Shown: positions 35,173 to 44,699, counted from the stretch's first letter. The stretch is 64,000 bases of DNA from Nocardia veterana NBRC 100344 (GCF_000308855.1 NZ_BAGM01000091.1:1-64000), one strand, 5' to 3'. Numbers and translations: made by a program. The notes: generated by a model not told the origin, from the letters alone.

Positions 35173-37404
35173 TCATCCGCGTGGTCCTTCCACGGGAGGT
35201 TCGCCGGGCTCTGCGATGTGCAGGTCTACCCCCAGCCCCGCCGCGATGTCGCGACCGCTGCCGGCCAGCTTGCGCACGTCCGCGGGCCGCATTCCGGTAC
35301 GCAGCGCGGCATCGAGAAGTTGCGCGATGTGGTGGGCGGGATCGGCCTGCAGGGCGGCTTCGAAGGCGACGCCGGCAAGCGGCCCGTCCCCGCGGGTATA
35401 CGCGCTGTAGCCGTAGAGAGTGGCCAGTTCCGCACGATCCGGGCCGGTGACCGCGCGGCAGGCTCGGGCCCACAGCGTTTCGGCGGCTGCGGCGTGGTCG
35501 CTCAATGCCACCGCGAACAGGCAATCGCGGACGGTGGTGTCACGAACGGCCACAGCGAGATCGGCAAGTTCGCGGGGATCCAGTTCGTCTCCGGATTCGA
35601 CCGTGCTGATCTGCCAGAGCACCATCTCCAGCGCCGCGCGACTGTAGCGTCGCGGTGTCCGGTTGCGTAGTTCCCGGCGGAAGCGCCGGCGAGCCGCCTC
35701 GGCGGCGGCGTCGATGGCCTCGTCGACGCGGGCGGCCAGCTCGGGGTCCGGCGCTATGGTGGCGGTCAGTTCCGTTCGTGACCCCCGGATCGGGCGGCCG
35801 TCGAGAACCTGAGCGAGTGCGACGGGTGAGGCCGCCGGATCCGATTGGGTACCGGAGACCTCGGGATCCAGCACGCTCCACCAATGCGCACCGGCGGCGA
35901 TGTCCGCGACCGCCCATGCCTCGGCGAGCAGTACATCCTCGGCCTGCAGCGCACCGTCCAGGGTCCGGATGAGGTCCCGGTGCCGGGCCGAGCGACGTCC
36001 GGCCCGACCCGGCCGAGGAACGGTGGCACGATCGTCGACGATCAGTACCACCACTCCGACAGCCTGTTCCTGCCCGCAGATGGCGGCGAGCTGGCCGGCC
36101 AGCCGTACCCATGCCCCGCACCCGGCGACGTCGAGATCGTGCCGGGCGACGGCCCCCAGATACACCGCTCCCGGATACTTCTGCGAGCGCAAGAGCAGAC
36201 AGGCCACCAGCGATCGGTGCGGGCGAAAACCCAGCAGGGCGGGCACGGCGGCGATGAACTCCCCCGGCTCGTTCATTGTCAAAGCTGTTGTGGCCCAGAG
36301 CGATTCGAATCCATCGGACGTGCCGCTACCGTGATCGACCTCCGGCGCACCCGCCACCGGGCGGTTGCCCGGAGAGCCGCCGCCACCGGCCGCCGTCCCG
36401 GAGGCGAACTCCGCCTCCGCGCCCGGCGCGTCCGATCCCACCGTCTCGTCGGCACGATCCGCCCCGGGCACACCGGCGACCTCGCCGTGGAAGGCCCGCT
36501 CCTCGCCCTCATCTGACCGGCGCTCCGGCCGGTGGCCGTCACCACCGCATGCGGCACCGGCCCGCGACCCCGGGTGCACACGGCCGCCGGCTCCGGTGCC
36601 CGATTCGGTTGCGCCGGACGCGTGCTCGGATCGGCAATCGCCGCACCCTCGGCCCGCGGCATTCCCGCGACCGCCCTCACCCCCGCGAGCATTATCTCCG
36701 GCATCGAAACCCGCAGCGGTACAGTCCGATCCGCCGGCGGAGCGAGCGCACATCACCTGCGGGACATCGCGCCCGGCGGCGGGGTCGCAGCTGTTTCCCC
36801 GTCCACTCCCGCCCGCCAGTGGACACCGCACCGGGGTGACGTCCGTCCTCCTCCGCCGCCGAATACCATTGCGGCCCAGGACGGCTCGGCACCGCCCGGC
36901 CGCGATCGCGCCGCCCGTGCCGGCCTGCCCCATGCACGCCGACTCGGTGCGGGGGTCGGAGCCGGTCGCCACGGACGCCGGAGAGATGGCACCGAGTTCG
37001 GACCCGAGCAGGGACCCCGCCGCCGGCTCGCCGTCCGGCGTCGCACCGTCCGGCGACCCTGATACCTCCGCACCGGCCCCTGCCCACGAGCCGACCGGGA
37101 GCGAGACAACGGTGTCGGCGACCGCCCGGGTTGCGCGCTCGTCGTCCGGATGTTTCTCGGGCCCCGGGGGTTTCGCGGATGCGCCGAAGTCGACGGCCGC
37201 TGTAGAAGGCGATGCCGGAACGGCGGGCCGATGGCCGTCGGATCGTTGCGGACTCGGCCGGGGCTCAGTCGGCAGATCGGATCCTGCCCCTGCCGCGTCG
37301 TGGGTGTGGGTATTCGCCGAGCGGTCGGAGCAACTGGAGGCCGAGTGGACCTGACCGCCGCGGACGGGCTGGTCGGGTCGAGCGGGGTCGGTGGGTGTGG
37401 TCAT
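35173..37404 (-). CDS. DUF4192 family protein with a long low-complexity N-terminal extension
   Basis: The conserved part starts at about MNEPGEFIAAVPALLGFRPH (ATG 36276) and runs to the stop. It holds SLVACLLLRSQKYPGAVYLG, VLIVDDRATVPRP, LAEAWAVADIAAGAHWWSV and GDGPLAGVAFEAALQADPAH, the blocks of DUF4192, an actinobacterial family of unknown function. The frame continues upstream to ATG 37404 (GAGGGTGGGG before it), adding about 376 residues rich in Gly, Ala, Ser, Asp and Arg with several isolated Cys. That composition is odd for a folded or a normal disordered segment. The total would be 743 residues, against about 350 in relatives (Rv2712c type). The true start may be near 36276; the extension is the uncertain part. 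Confidence 0.75.
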   Translation of the reverse strand: MTTPTDPARPDQPVRGGQVHSASSCSDRSANTHTHDAAGAGSDLPTEPRPSPQRSDGHRPAVPASPSTAAVDFGASAKPPGPEKHPDDERATRAVADTVVSLPVGSWAGAGAEVSGSPDGATPDGEPAAGSLLGSELGAISPASVATGSDPRTESACMGQAGTGGAIAAGRCRAVLGRNGIRRRRRTDVTPVRCPLAGGSGRGNSCDPAAGRDVPQVMCARSAGGSDCTAAGFDAGDNARGGEGGRGNAAGRGCGDCRSEHASGATESGTGAGGRVHPGSRAGAACGGDGHRPERRSDEGEERAFHGEVAGVPGADRADETVGSDAPGAEAEFASGTAAGGGGSPGNRPVAGAPEVDHGSGTSDGFESLWATTALTMNEPGEFIAAVPALLGFRPHRSLVACLLLRSQKYPGAVYLGAVARHDLDVAGCGAWVRLAGQLAAICGQEQAVGVVVLIVDDRATVPRPGRAGRRSARHRDLIRTLDGALQAEDVLLAEAWAVADIAAGAHWWSVLDPEVSGTQSDPAASPVALAQVLDGRPIRGSRTELTATIAPDPELAARVDEAIDAAAEAARRRFRRELRNRTPRRYSRAALEMVLWQISTVESGDELDPRELADLAVAVRDTTVRDCLFAVALSDHAAAAETLWARACRAVTGPDRAELATLYGYSAYTRGDGPLAGVAFEAALQADPAHHIAQLLDAALRTGMRPADVRKLAGSGRDIAAGLGVDLHIAEPGEPPVEGPRG

Positions 37405-37578
37405 GTCCCCACCCTCGCCGATCGCGGAACCTATCGCCGCTCGCTGACCTGGGCTTTCATCTGCCCTGTGGACATCGGCGACGGATGTGCAGCAGCACGT
37501 CGACACGCACACGCGGCACAGTCGAATGTCGGTGCAGGCTGTTACGGTTGCGCCGGGGAAAGCGCGCTCGCTGCGTGG

Positions 37579-38292
37579 TCAATGATTCCGGACGGCAGCG
37601 ACGGCCGCGGTGAACACCTGGTCCAGTCCGGTCGTATCGGGCCGGGCGGAACCGTAGGTCATCGCGGTCGTTTCGATCCGCACATCACCGATCTGCGCGA
37701 GCAGCGAGCGGATCGTGGGGTCCGCCGCGCTGCCCGGTGGCGAACCGGCGACGGACCGGCCGAACGCCAAGGTGTCGTCGGCGTCGGCCGGCGGTGGCGG
37801 CAGCAGTTGCGTGGTGACCGTCCGATCGATGGCACCGTGACGGGCACGGACGGTCGCGCAGCGTGACAACTTCTCGCCCAGCTGTGACAACGCCTGGTCC
37901 GTGCGAGTCAGCACGACCGTGATGGTGGACCGGGTGTCGGCGTCGGTACCCACCGCCACCGCGACGCGACCGGGATCGACGGGCTCCGGCGCGCACACCG
38001 GCGGATCGATGCTCGCGCCGGGCGGGATCGCCGACAAGTCGGTCGCCGCCGCAGCGGCCCGATCACCGGCCGGCACGACCACGGTGTAGCCGGACGGAAA
38101 GCGGTCCTGGCCGGGTAGCAGGCTCGGCAGGTCGGCGCCGATATGCCGGGTGACGGTGCTCTGCCGCATCGCGAGCGGATGTCCGGACACCGTCGAGCCG
38201 CACGCGGCGAGCACACAGCTCAGCACCGCGTACCCGAGGGTGCGGCCGAACCCGCGGCGCCTCCGCGAGGCCGGCGGATCCGGGACGCTCAC
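37579..38292 (-). CDS. Secreted lipoprotein, DUF5642-like
   Basis: A 237-residue lipoprotein from GTG 38292. The signal peptide has an Arg-rich head (SRRRRGFGR), a hydrophobic core and the lipobox LAAC (Cys about residue 32), so the mature protein is anchored outside the membrane. The domain begins DLPSLLPGQDRFPSGYTVVV, characteristic of nocardial and mycobacterial sensor-like lipoproteins of the PknH-extracellular/DUF5642 type. One internal Cys pair (DPPVCAPEP and SRCATVRA) probably forms a disulfide. Ligand and role are unknown. It lies 174 bases upstream of the DUF4192 gene on the same strand. Confidence 0.78.
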   Translation of the reverse strand: MSVPDPPASRRRRGFGRTLGYAVLSCVLAACGSTVSGHPLAMRQSTVTRHIGADLPSLLPGQDRFPSGYTVVVPAGDRAAAAATDLSAIPPGASIDPPVCAPEPVDPGRVAVAVGTDADTRSTITVVLTRTDQALSQLGEKLSRCATVRARHGAIDRTVTTQLLPPPPADADDTLAFGRSVAGSPPGSAADPTIRSLLAQIGDVRIETTAMTYGSARPDTTGLDQVFTAAVAAVRNH

Positions 38293-38616
38293 TCCCTCAC
38301 TATGGCCGATTCCGACGGCCGGGCCGATCTGCCACGCCGCGCGCACCGGGAATACCACTGCCACATCCGGAGTTGTGCTCTCCGGTAGGGCGTACGAAGG
38401 TGGCCTGCCTCCGCCGGGCACGGTCCGCGACCGCTAGTCTGCGGAGGTTGGATCCCCCGGTGGACCGGCGGTTTCCGCGGATGTCACCACTGACACGCCG
38501 ACCGGTACGCGGCAACCTCACGCGTATCCTGGACGGTGGAGCGGTGGCGATGTCCAGCCCCGGGCCACCACCGAAAACGACTGAGGCGGACAGGGCTTGA
38601 CCAGGGAGTTTGGCAA

Positions 38617-39549
38617 ATGAGCAGTATGTATGAGCTGGAGTTCCCCGCTCCGCAGCTGTCCTCGGCCGACGGCGCGGGTCCGGTGCTGGTGCACGGACTG
38701 GAGGGTTTCACCGACGCGGGGCACGCGGTCCGGTTGGCGACCACCCATCTACGCGAAAGTCTCGAATCCGAGCTGGTGGCCTCCTTCGACGTCGACGAAC
38801 TGCTCGACTACCGCTCGCGCCGGCCGTTGATGACCTTCAAGACCGACCACTTCTCCGATTACGCCGATCCCGAGCTGAATCTATGGGCGCTGCGCGATAC
38901 CGCCGGCACTCCCTTCCTGCTGTTGGCCGGTATCGAGCCGGATCTGCGCTGGGAGAAGTTCGTGACCGCGGTGCGGTTGTTGGCCGAACAGCTGGGCGTG
39001 CGCCGCAGCATCGGCCTGAGCGCCATCCCGATGGCGATCCCGCACACCCGGCCGTTGGGCGTGACCGCTCATGCCAGCGACCGGGACCTGATCGGCGAAC
39101 ATCAGCGGTGGCCCGGGGAACTGCAGGTACCCGGCAGCGCGTCGTCGCTGCTGGAATACCGGATGGGCCAGCACGGCCACGAGTCGATCGGGTTCTCGGT
39201 GCACGTCCCGCACTATCTGGCGCAGACCGCCTATCCGGAGGCGGCGCAGACCCTGCTGGAAAATGTGGCCGACAACGCGGGCCTGGAACTTCCGCTGGCC
39301 GCGCTGGGTGAGGCCGCCGCGCGGGTGCGCGAGCAGGTCAACGAGCACATCGCCGGAAACGTCGAGGTCGAGACCGTGGTGCAGGCGCTCGAGCGGCAGT
39401 ACGACAGCTTCGTCACCGCGCAGGAGCGTCGGTCGAGCCTGCTCGCCGGCGAGGCCGATCTGCCGACCGGCGAGGAGTTGGGCGCGGAGTTCGAACGGTT
39501 CCTGGCCGAACAGACCGAGTTCGGCGACGGCGAGGAACCACGCGGCTGA
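38617..39549 (+). CDS. PAC2 (proteasome assembly chaperone 2-like) family protein
   Basis: A 310-residue protein starting MSSMYELEFPAPQLSS at ATG 38617, after AGGGAG; the longer frame from 38536 lacks a ribosome-binding site. It has the PAC2 fold blocks GPVLVHGLEGFTDAGHAVRL, LVASFDVDELLDYRSRRPLM, FLLLAGIEPDLRWEKF and SIGLSAIPMAIPHTRPLGV, with a C-terminal helical region containing VQALERQYD. It matches Rv2714 of M. tuberculosis in size and position. The relation to bacterial proteasome assembly is not established; the name reflects sequence similarity only. Confidence 0.92.
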   Translation: MSSMYELEFPAPQLSSADGAGPVLVHGLEGFTDAGHAVRLATTHLRESLESELVASFDVDELLDYRSRRPLMTFKTDHFSDYADPELNLWALRDTAGTPFLLLAGIEPDLRWEKFVTAVRLLAEQLGVRRSIGLSAIPMAIPHTRPLGVTAHASDRDLIGEHQRWPGELQVPGSASSLLEYRMGQHGHESIGFSVHVPHYLAQTAYPEAAQTLLENVADNAGLELPLAALGEAAARVREQVNEHIAGNVEVETVVQALERQYDSFVTAQERRSSLLAGEADLPTGEELGAEFERFLAEQTEFGDGEEPRG

Positions 39550-39616
39550 CGCCTCCGGCATCTCGGCGCACCGGGCGTTGCGGTAGCTCGCCCGGTGCCC
39601 GGTAACGTGGACGCAC

Positions 39617-42124
39617 GTGCAGCTGTCCGAACTCGTTCCCGACCGTGCCGTGCCCGATGTGGATGCCGACTGGCTGTACGAAACCTTCGCCGAGTGGGCC
39701 TCCGCTCAGGGGCTGACGCTGTATCCGGCTCAGGAAGAGGCGCTGCTCGAGTTGATGACCGGCGCCAATGTCATCCTCGCGACGCCGACCGGGTCCGGCA
39801 AATCGATGGTCGCGGTCGGCGCCCACTTCGCCGCGCTGAATCAGGGTCGGCGCACCTACTACACCGCGCCCATCAAGGCACTGGTCAGTGAGAAGTTCTT
39901 CGCGCTGTGCGAGGTGTTCGGCGCGGACAAGGTGGGGATGGTCACCGGCGACGCGGCGGTGAATCCGACCGCGCCGATCATCTGCGCCACGGCGGAGATT
40001 CTGGCCAATCTCGCGCTGCGCGAAGGGCCGAACGCCGATGTCGGTCAGGTCGTGATGGACGAATTCCATTACTACGCCGACCCCGATCGCGGCTGGGCCT
40101 GGCAGGTGCCGCTGCTCGAGCTGCCGCACGCCCAATTCCTGCTGATGTCGGCCACATTGGGGGAGGTCGACCATTTCGCGCGCGATCTGGAACGCCGCAC
40201 CGGCCGTTCCACCGCCGTGGTCACCGGCTCCGAACGGCCGGTGCCGCTGCTGTTCTCGTATGTGCGCACCCCGATCACCGAGACGCTGGAAGATCTGGTG
40301 ACGACCAGTCAGGCGCCGGTCTATGTCGTCCATTTCACCCAGGCCGCGGCCTTGGAGCGGGCACAGGCCCTGACCAGTGTCAATTTCGCGTCCAAGGCGG
40401 AGAAGGACGCGATCGCCGAGGCACTGGGCGGCTTCCGCTTCGCCACCGGATTCGGCAAGACACTGTCGCGGCTGATCCGCCACGGCATCGGCGTGCACCA
40501 TGCCGGAATGCTGCCGAAGTACCGGCGGCTGGTCGAACGACTGGCCCAGGAGGGCCTGCTCAAGGTGGTGTGCGGCACCGACACCCTGGGGGTGGGCATC
40601 AATGTGCCGATTCGCACGGTCCTGCTGACCGGCCTCACCAAATTCGACGGCGTGCGTACCCGGCGGTTGAAGGCTCGTGAGTTCCATCAGATCGCGGGAC
40701 GCGCGGGGCGCGCCGGATACGACACCGTCGGCACGGTGGTCGTGCAGGCGCCCGAGCACGAGGTCGAGAACGCTCGGTTGCTGGCCAAGGCCGGCGACGA
40801 TCCGAAGAAGTTGCGCAAAATCCAGCGGCGTAAACCTCCGGAGGGTTTCGTGTCCTGGTCGGAGGACACCTTCGACCGGTTGGTGGCCGCGCAGCCGGAA
40901 CCCATGGTGTCCCGGTTCCGGGTCACCAATTCGATGCTGCTCAATGTCATCGCCCGGCCCGGCAACTGCTTCGACGCCATGCGGCACCTGCTCGAGGACA
41001 ATCACGAACCACGCCCGGCGCAGCGCAAACACATATTGAAGGCGATCCGGCTCTATCGCGCCCTGCGAGACGCGGGAGTCGTCCAGCAACTCGACGAACC
41101 GGACGAAACCGGCCGCCGGGCACGGCTCACCGTGGACCTGCAGCGCGACTTCGCACTCGATCAGCCGCTGTCGCCGTTCGCGCTGGCCGCGCTGGAGCTG
41201 CTTGACAAGTCCGCGCCCAGCTACACACTGGATGTGGTGTCGATCATCGAATCCACGCTGGAGGATCCGCGCCGGTTGTTGCTCGCCCAGCAGCACAAGG
41301 CGCGCGGTGCGGCGATCGCCGAGATGAAGGCCGACGGGATCGAATACGACGAACGCATGGAGCTGATCGAGGACATCACCTGGCCACGTCCGCTGGCCGA
41401 GCTGATCGAGCCGGCCTTCGAAACCTACCGTGCCGGGCACCCGTGGGTCTCCGAATTCAGCCCCTCCCCCAAGTCGGTGGTGCGCGAAATGATCGAGCGC
41501 TCATTGACTTTCGCCGAACTGGTGTCCCAGTACGAGCTGGCCCGTTCGGAGGGACTGGTGCTGCGGTACCTGGCCGACGCCTATCGCGCACTGCGCCGCA
41601 CGGTCCCCGAATCCGCTCGGACCGAGGAACTCGAGGACATCACCGAGTGGCTGGGTGAGCTTGTGCGGCAAGTGGATTCGAGTCTGCTCGATGAATGGGA
41701 GCAGTTGACCAACCCGGGCGCCGAGACCGACGACGACCAATTGGCCTTCGGCGCCGACACCGTCCGGCCGATCACGGCCAACGAGCGCGCATTCCGGGTC
41801 ATGGTGCGCAACAGCATGTTTCGGCGGATCGAGCTCGCCGCACGGCAGCGCTGGGACGACCTCGGCGAATTCGACGACGGCCCGGACTGGGCCGAGGAAC
41901 TGGCCCCCTACTTCGCCGAATACGGAGCAATCGGCACCGGCCCCGACGCCCGCGGGCCGGCGTTGTTCCGGATCGAGAAGGCCGGGGGCTTCTGGCGGGT
42001 GCGCCAGGTGCTCGACGACCCTGCCGGCGATCACGGCTGGTCGATCGACGCGGTGGTCGACCTGGCCGAATCCGACGCCGCCGGCGAGGTCGTCTTCGAC
42101 GAGATGACGGTGAGCGCGGGATGA
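39617..42124 (+). CDS. DEAD/DEAH-box RNA helicase with DUF3516 C-terminus
   Basis: An 835-residue Ski2/Mtr4-like helicase from GTG 39617. Motifs are LYPAQEEALLELM (Q), ATPTGSGKSMVAVG (I, about 54), APIKALVSEK (Ia), MDEFHYYADP (II, DEFH, about 147), LMSATLGE (III), GIGVHHAGMLPKYRRLVERL (IV), VVCGTDTLGVGINVPIRTVL (V) and FHQIAGRAGRAGYD (VI). The C-terminal 400 residues contain DUF3516, found only in actinobacterial members. A role in RNA processing or decay is inferred from the Ski2-like core. It lies 67 bases after the PAC2 gene and could be co-transcribed. Confidence 0.9.
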   Translation: MQLSELVPDRAVPDVDADWLYETFAEWASAQGLTLYPAQEEALLELMTGANVILATPTGSGKSMVAVGAHFAALNQGRRTYYTAPIKALVSEKFFALCEVFGADKVGMVTGDAAVNPTAPIICATAEILANLALREGPNADVGQVVMDEFHYYADPDRGWAWQVPLLELPHAQFLLMSATLGEVDHFARDLERRTGRSTAVVTGSERPVPLLFSYVRTPITETLEDLVTTSQAPVYVVHFTQAAALERAQALTSVNFASKAEKDAIAEALGGFRFATGFGKTLSRLIRHGIGVHHAGMLPKYRRLVERLAQEGLLKVVCGTDTLGVGINVPIRTVLLTGLTKFDGVRTRRLKAREFHQIAGRAGRAGYDTVGTVVVQAPEHEVENARLLAKAGDDPKKLRKIQRRKPPEGFVSWSEDTFDRLVAAQPEPMVSRFRVTNSMLLNVIARPGNCFDAMRHLLEDNHEPRPAQRKHILKAIRLYRALRDAGVVQQLDEPDETGRRARLTVDLQRDFALDQPLSPFALAALELLDKSAPSYTLDVVSIIESTLEDPRRLLLAQQHKARGAAIAEMKADGIEYDERMELIEDITWPRPLAELIEPAFETYRAGHPWVSEFSPSPKSVVREMIERSLTFAELVSQYELARSEGLVLRYLADAYRALRRTVPESARTEELEDITEWLGELVRQVDSSLLDEWEQLTNPGAETDDDQLAFGADTVRPITANERAFRVMVRNSMFRRIELAARQRWDDLGEFDDGPDWAEELAPYFAEYGAIGTGPDARGPALFRIEKAGGFWRVRQVLDDPAGDHGWSIDAVVDLAESDAAGEVVFDEMTVSAG

Positions 42125-42298
42125 GCGCGATGATCGTCGATGCCCGTCGCGACCCCGCAACCACGGTGGTCCGCCGCCGAAAACCCGGTTTCGACGCGCG
42201 GATCTGATCGAATCCGGCGCACCGGCCGCCGATCGTGATCATCCGGGCGTGATCAAGCCGACCCCGTTCCGGTTCGTTTCCCATGCCCTTGCGCTGAT

Positions 42299-42348
42299 AC
42301 TCTCTCGCTCGCTGCCTGCAGCGGGAGGCTGCCCAGAAGAAAGAGAGT
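42299..42348 (+). promoter_or_regulatory. Folded leader of the polyamine operon
   Basis: An outer stem ACTCTCT (42299-42305) / AGAGAGT (42342-42348) encloses an inner hairpin GCAGC-GGGAG-GCTGC. The right outer arm contains the AGAGAG that would serve as ribosome-binding site for the TTG start at 42358. Pairing would therefore hide it. This is a candidate translational switch; no known riboswitch class was recognised. Confidence 0.45.
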
Positions 42349-42357
42349 TCCCTTAGA

Positions 42358-43473
42358 TTGATCGGTACAAACGCGCCCGAGTCGCCTCATCTCGTCATCG
42401 ACCTCGATCGGGTGCGCGGCAACTTCCACGCTTTCCGTGCGGCCTTCCCGTCGGCACGAATTCGCTTCGCGGTCAAAGCCTCTCCGATGCCGGAGATCAT
42501 TCGCCTACTCGATTCCGAGGGCGCCGAATTCGACGTCGCCAGTATCGGCGAGATCGAAATGTGTGTGGCGCTGGGCGTCGACCCGGCGGTGCTCTGCTAC
42601 GGCAATCCGATCAAGAAGGCCGCCCACATCGCCGCCGCCTACGCCGCGGGTGTGCGCCGGTTCGCCTTCGACACCGAGGACGACCTGGAGCGCATCGCCG
42701 AACTCGCACCGGGCTCGGAGGTGGAGTGCCGGTTCCTGGCCTCGGCGCCGCAGTCGCAGACCCCGTTCGGCACCAAATTCGGGTGCGCGCCCGGTGAGGC
42801 GGTGCGACTGCTGGTGCGCGCCCGCGACCTCGGCCTGCGAGTGGGCGGCCCCTATTTCCACGTGGGTTCGCAGCAGCTGGATCCGGTCGCGTGGCAGATC
42901 GGCATCGAGCAGGCTGCCGCCATCATCGAAGCGCTGGCGGTCAAGGACATTCCGGTGGCGTCGGTGAATATCGGTGGGGGCCTGCCGATTTCGTACGCCG
43001 ACCCGGCGCCGGAGCTGGCCGATCTGGGTGTGGTGATCGCCGCCGCGGCGACGCGGCACCTGCCCGAGCACACCGACCTGGTGGTGGAACCCGGCCGCGC
43101 CCTGGTGGGCAATGCCGGTGTGATCCACGCCGAGGTCGTGAACGTGCGCATCGCGCCGGACGGGCGGCGCTGGGTGTATCTCGACATCGGCCGCTACAAC
43201 GGCATGGCCGAGACCGAGAACGAGTACATCGCCTACCGGATCGAGACCGATCGAGACGGTGACCCCGCCGACGAGGCGGTGATCGCGGGTCCGACCTGCG
43301 ACGGCGACGATGTACTGTATCAACGCACGCGAGTCCTTCTGCCGACCACGCTGCGAGCCGGTGATCCCGTTCGGATCCTCGATACCGGCGCTTATACGGC
43401 GAGCTATTCGTCGGTGTCCTTCAACGGTTTTCCGCCTTTGACTGTGCATGTCATCGGCGCTGAGCGAGAGTGA
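42358..43473 (+). CDS. Type III PLP-dependent decarboxylase, ornithine/lysine decarboxylase-like
   Basis: A 371-residue enzyme of the alanine racemase fold, like eukaryotic ODC. Lys40 in IRFAVKASPMPEI binds PLP. HVGSQ, GGGLPISY and LVVEPGRALVGNAG are cofactor-phosphate and dimer motifs, and GPTCDGDDVL contains the active-site Cys314 and Asp. This GPTCD motif distinguishes ornithine-type decarboxylases from diaminopimelate decarboxylase. It would produce putrescine, or cadaverine from lysine; the specificity loop cannot be read confidently. Start TTG 42358 is rare but is the only one near the leader. The stop overlaps the next gene's first possible start, so this forms a two-gene polyamine operon. 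Confidence 0.85.
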   Translation: MIGTNAPESPHLVIDLDRVRGNFHAFRAAFPSARIRFAVKASPMPEIIRLLDSEGAEFDVASIGEIEMCVALGVDPAVLCYGNPIKKAAHIAAAYAAGVRRFAFDTEDDLERIAELAPGSEVECRFLASAPQSQTPFGTKFGCAPGEAVRLLVRARDLGLRVGGPYFHVGSQQLDPVAWQIGIEQAAAIIEALAVKDIPVASVNIGGGLPISYADPAPELADLGVVIAAAATRHLPEHTDLVVEPGRALVGNAGVIHAEVVNVRIAPDGRRWVYLDIGRYNGMAETENEYIAYRIETDRDGDPADEAVIAGPTCDGDDVLYQRTRVLLPTTLRAGDPVRILDTGAYTASYSSVSFNGFPPLTVHVIGAERE

Positions 43474-43481
43474 GTTTGCCC

Positions 43482-44699
43482 ATGACGGCAGAATTCACCG
43501 GCTGGCACGTGCTGGCCGAGTTCGGTGGTGTCGACGTAGCCCTCTGCGACGATCTCGAACGACTCGAAACAGCGCTTCGACAATCGTTGCTCGCCGCGGG
43601 AGTGACGATCTGCGAGGTGGTACACAAGAAGTTCGAGCCGCACGGGGTGACGGTGCTGGCGCTGCTGTCGGAATCGCACGCCTCGATCCACACCTATCCG
43701 GAGTCCGGCGACATCTTCGTCGACGTGTTCACCTGCGGCAGCATCGGCGCGGGCGCGACCAAGGCGGTCGAACTGCTGCAGGAGGCCCTGAGCCCGCAGA
43801 GCGTGCACATGGAGGTCGTGCAGCGCGGGCACCATGCCCGCCGGGTGCACGAGCCGGTCGGTGCGGGGCTCACCCGGGTCTGGGACCTGTCGGAGGTGAT
43901 CGTCGACGCGCGCACTCCGTTCCAGCACATGGTGATCGCCCGCACCGCGCAGGGCATCTCGCTGTTCTCCGACGACGATCGGCAGTCCACCGAGTTCTCC
44001 CAGCTGACCTACCACGAGGCGATGCTCGTTCCGGCGTACGCGCTGGCCGCCAAACTCGACAACGTGCTGATCATCGGCTCCGGTGAGGGCGTGGCCAGCC
44101 AGATGTCGGTGGCCGCGGGGGCGACGCGGGTCGACCACGTCGATATCGACCGGATGGAGGTCGAGCTGTGCGCCCGGCATCTGCCCTACGGCTATACGCC
44201 CACCGACCTGGAGGCCGCGGTCCGCGGTGAGGGCGCGATCCGAATGCACTACGCCGACGGCTGGGACTTCCTGGCCGAGGCCGAGGCCGCCGGCACCCGC
44301 TACGACGTGATCGTCATCGACCTTCCCGACGAGCGGGTCGAGGACGCCCAGCACAACCGCCTCTACGAGGAGGAATTCCTCACGCGATGTAAGGCACTGC
44401 TGGCCGAGGGCGGCGTGCTCGCCGCGCAGGCCGGCTGCCCGACCATGTGGCGCAACGAAACCCTGAAGCGGTCCTGGCAGCGGTTCACCGACCTGTTCGA
44501 CACCGTGGTCCCCTACGGCAGCGACGAACACGAGTGGACGTTCCTGTTCGGGGTCTCCGAACGCATCGACGATCCGGTCGCGGTGATGTGCAAGCGGCTG
44601 CCGCAGCTGCCCTACCGTGCGGAGACCGTGGACGAACGGGCCCTGATCCGGGGCGCGATCGAACCGCACGCACTGCGCGCGATCGCCGCCCGCGCCTGA
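43482..44699 (+). CDS. Fused S-adenosylmethionine decarboxylase (SpeD) - spermidine synthase (SpeE)
   Basis: A 405-residue bifunctional protein from ATG 43482; GTG 43470, overlapping the upstream stop codon, is an alternative. Residues 1-120 are prokaryotic AdoMet decarboxylase. LLSESHASIHTYPE contains the Glu64-Ser65 processing site that yields the pyruvoyl group, followed by His70 and FTCG with Cys85. The Ser-His-Cys spacings (5 and 20) equal those of Thermotoga SpeD. Residues about 135-405 are a spermidine synthase with FSQLTYHEAMLVPA, NVLIIGSGEGVASQ, VDIDRMEVELCARHL and VIDLPDE. It would make decarboxylated AdoMet and pass its aminopropyl group to putrescine from the upstream decarboxylase. 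All steps from ornithine to spermidine are thus covered by two genes. Confidence 0.9.
   Translation: MTAEFTGWHVLAEFGGVDVALCDDLERLETALRQSLLAAGVTICEVVHKKFEPHGVTVLALLSESHASIHTYPESGDIFVDVFTCGSIGAGATKAVELLQEALSPQSVHMEVVQRGHHARRVHEPVGAGLTRVWDLSEVIVDARTPFQHMVIARTAQGISLFSDDDRQSTEFSQLTYHEAMLVPAYALAAKLDNVLIIGSGEGVASQMSVAAGATRVDHVDIDRMEVELCARHLPYGYTPTDLEAAVRGEGAIRMHYADGWDFLAEAEAAGTRYDVIVIDLPDERVEDAQHNRLYEEEFLTRCKALLAEGGVLAAQAGCPTMWRNETLKRSWQRFTDLFDTVVPYGSDEHEWTFLFGVSERIDDPVAVMCKRLPQLPYRAETVDERALIRGAIEPHALRAIAARA

Noticed and set aside
39413-41440. A 675-residue minus-strand frame opposite the DUF3516 helicase
   Set aside because: All helicase motifs are on the plus strand; the minus frame is a compositional shadow.
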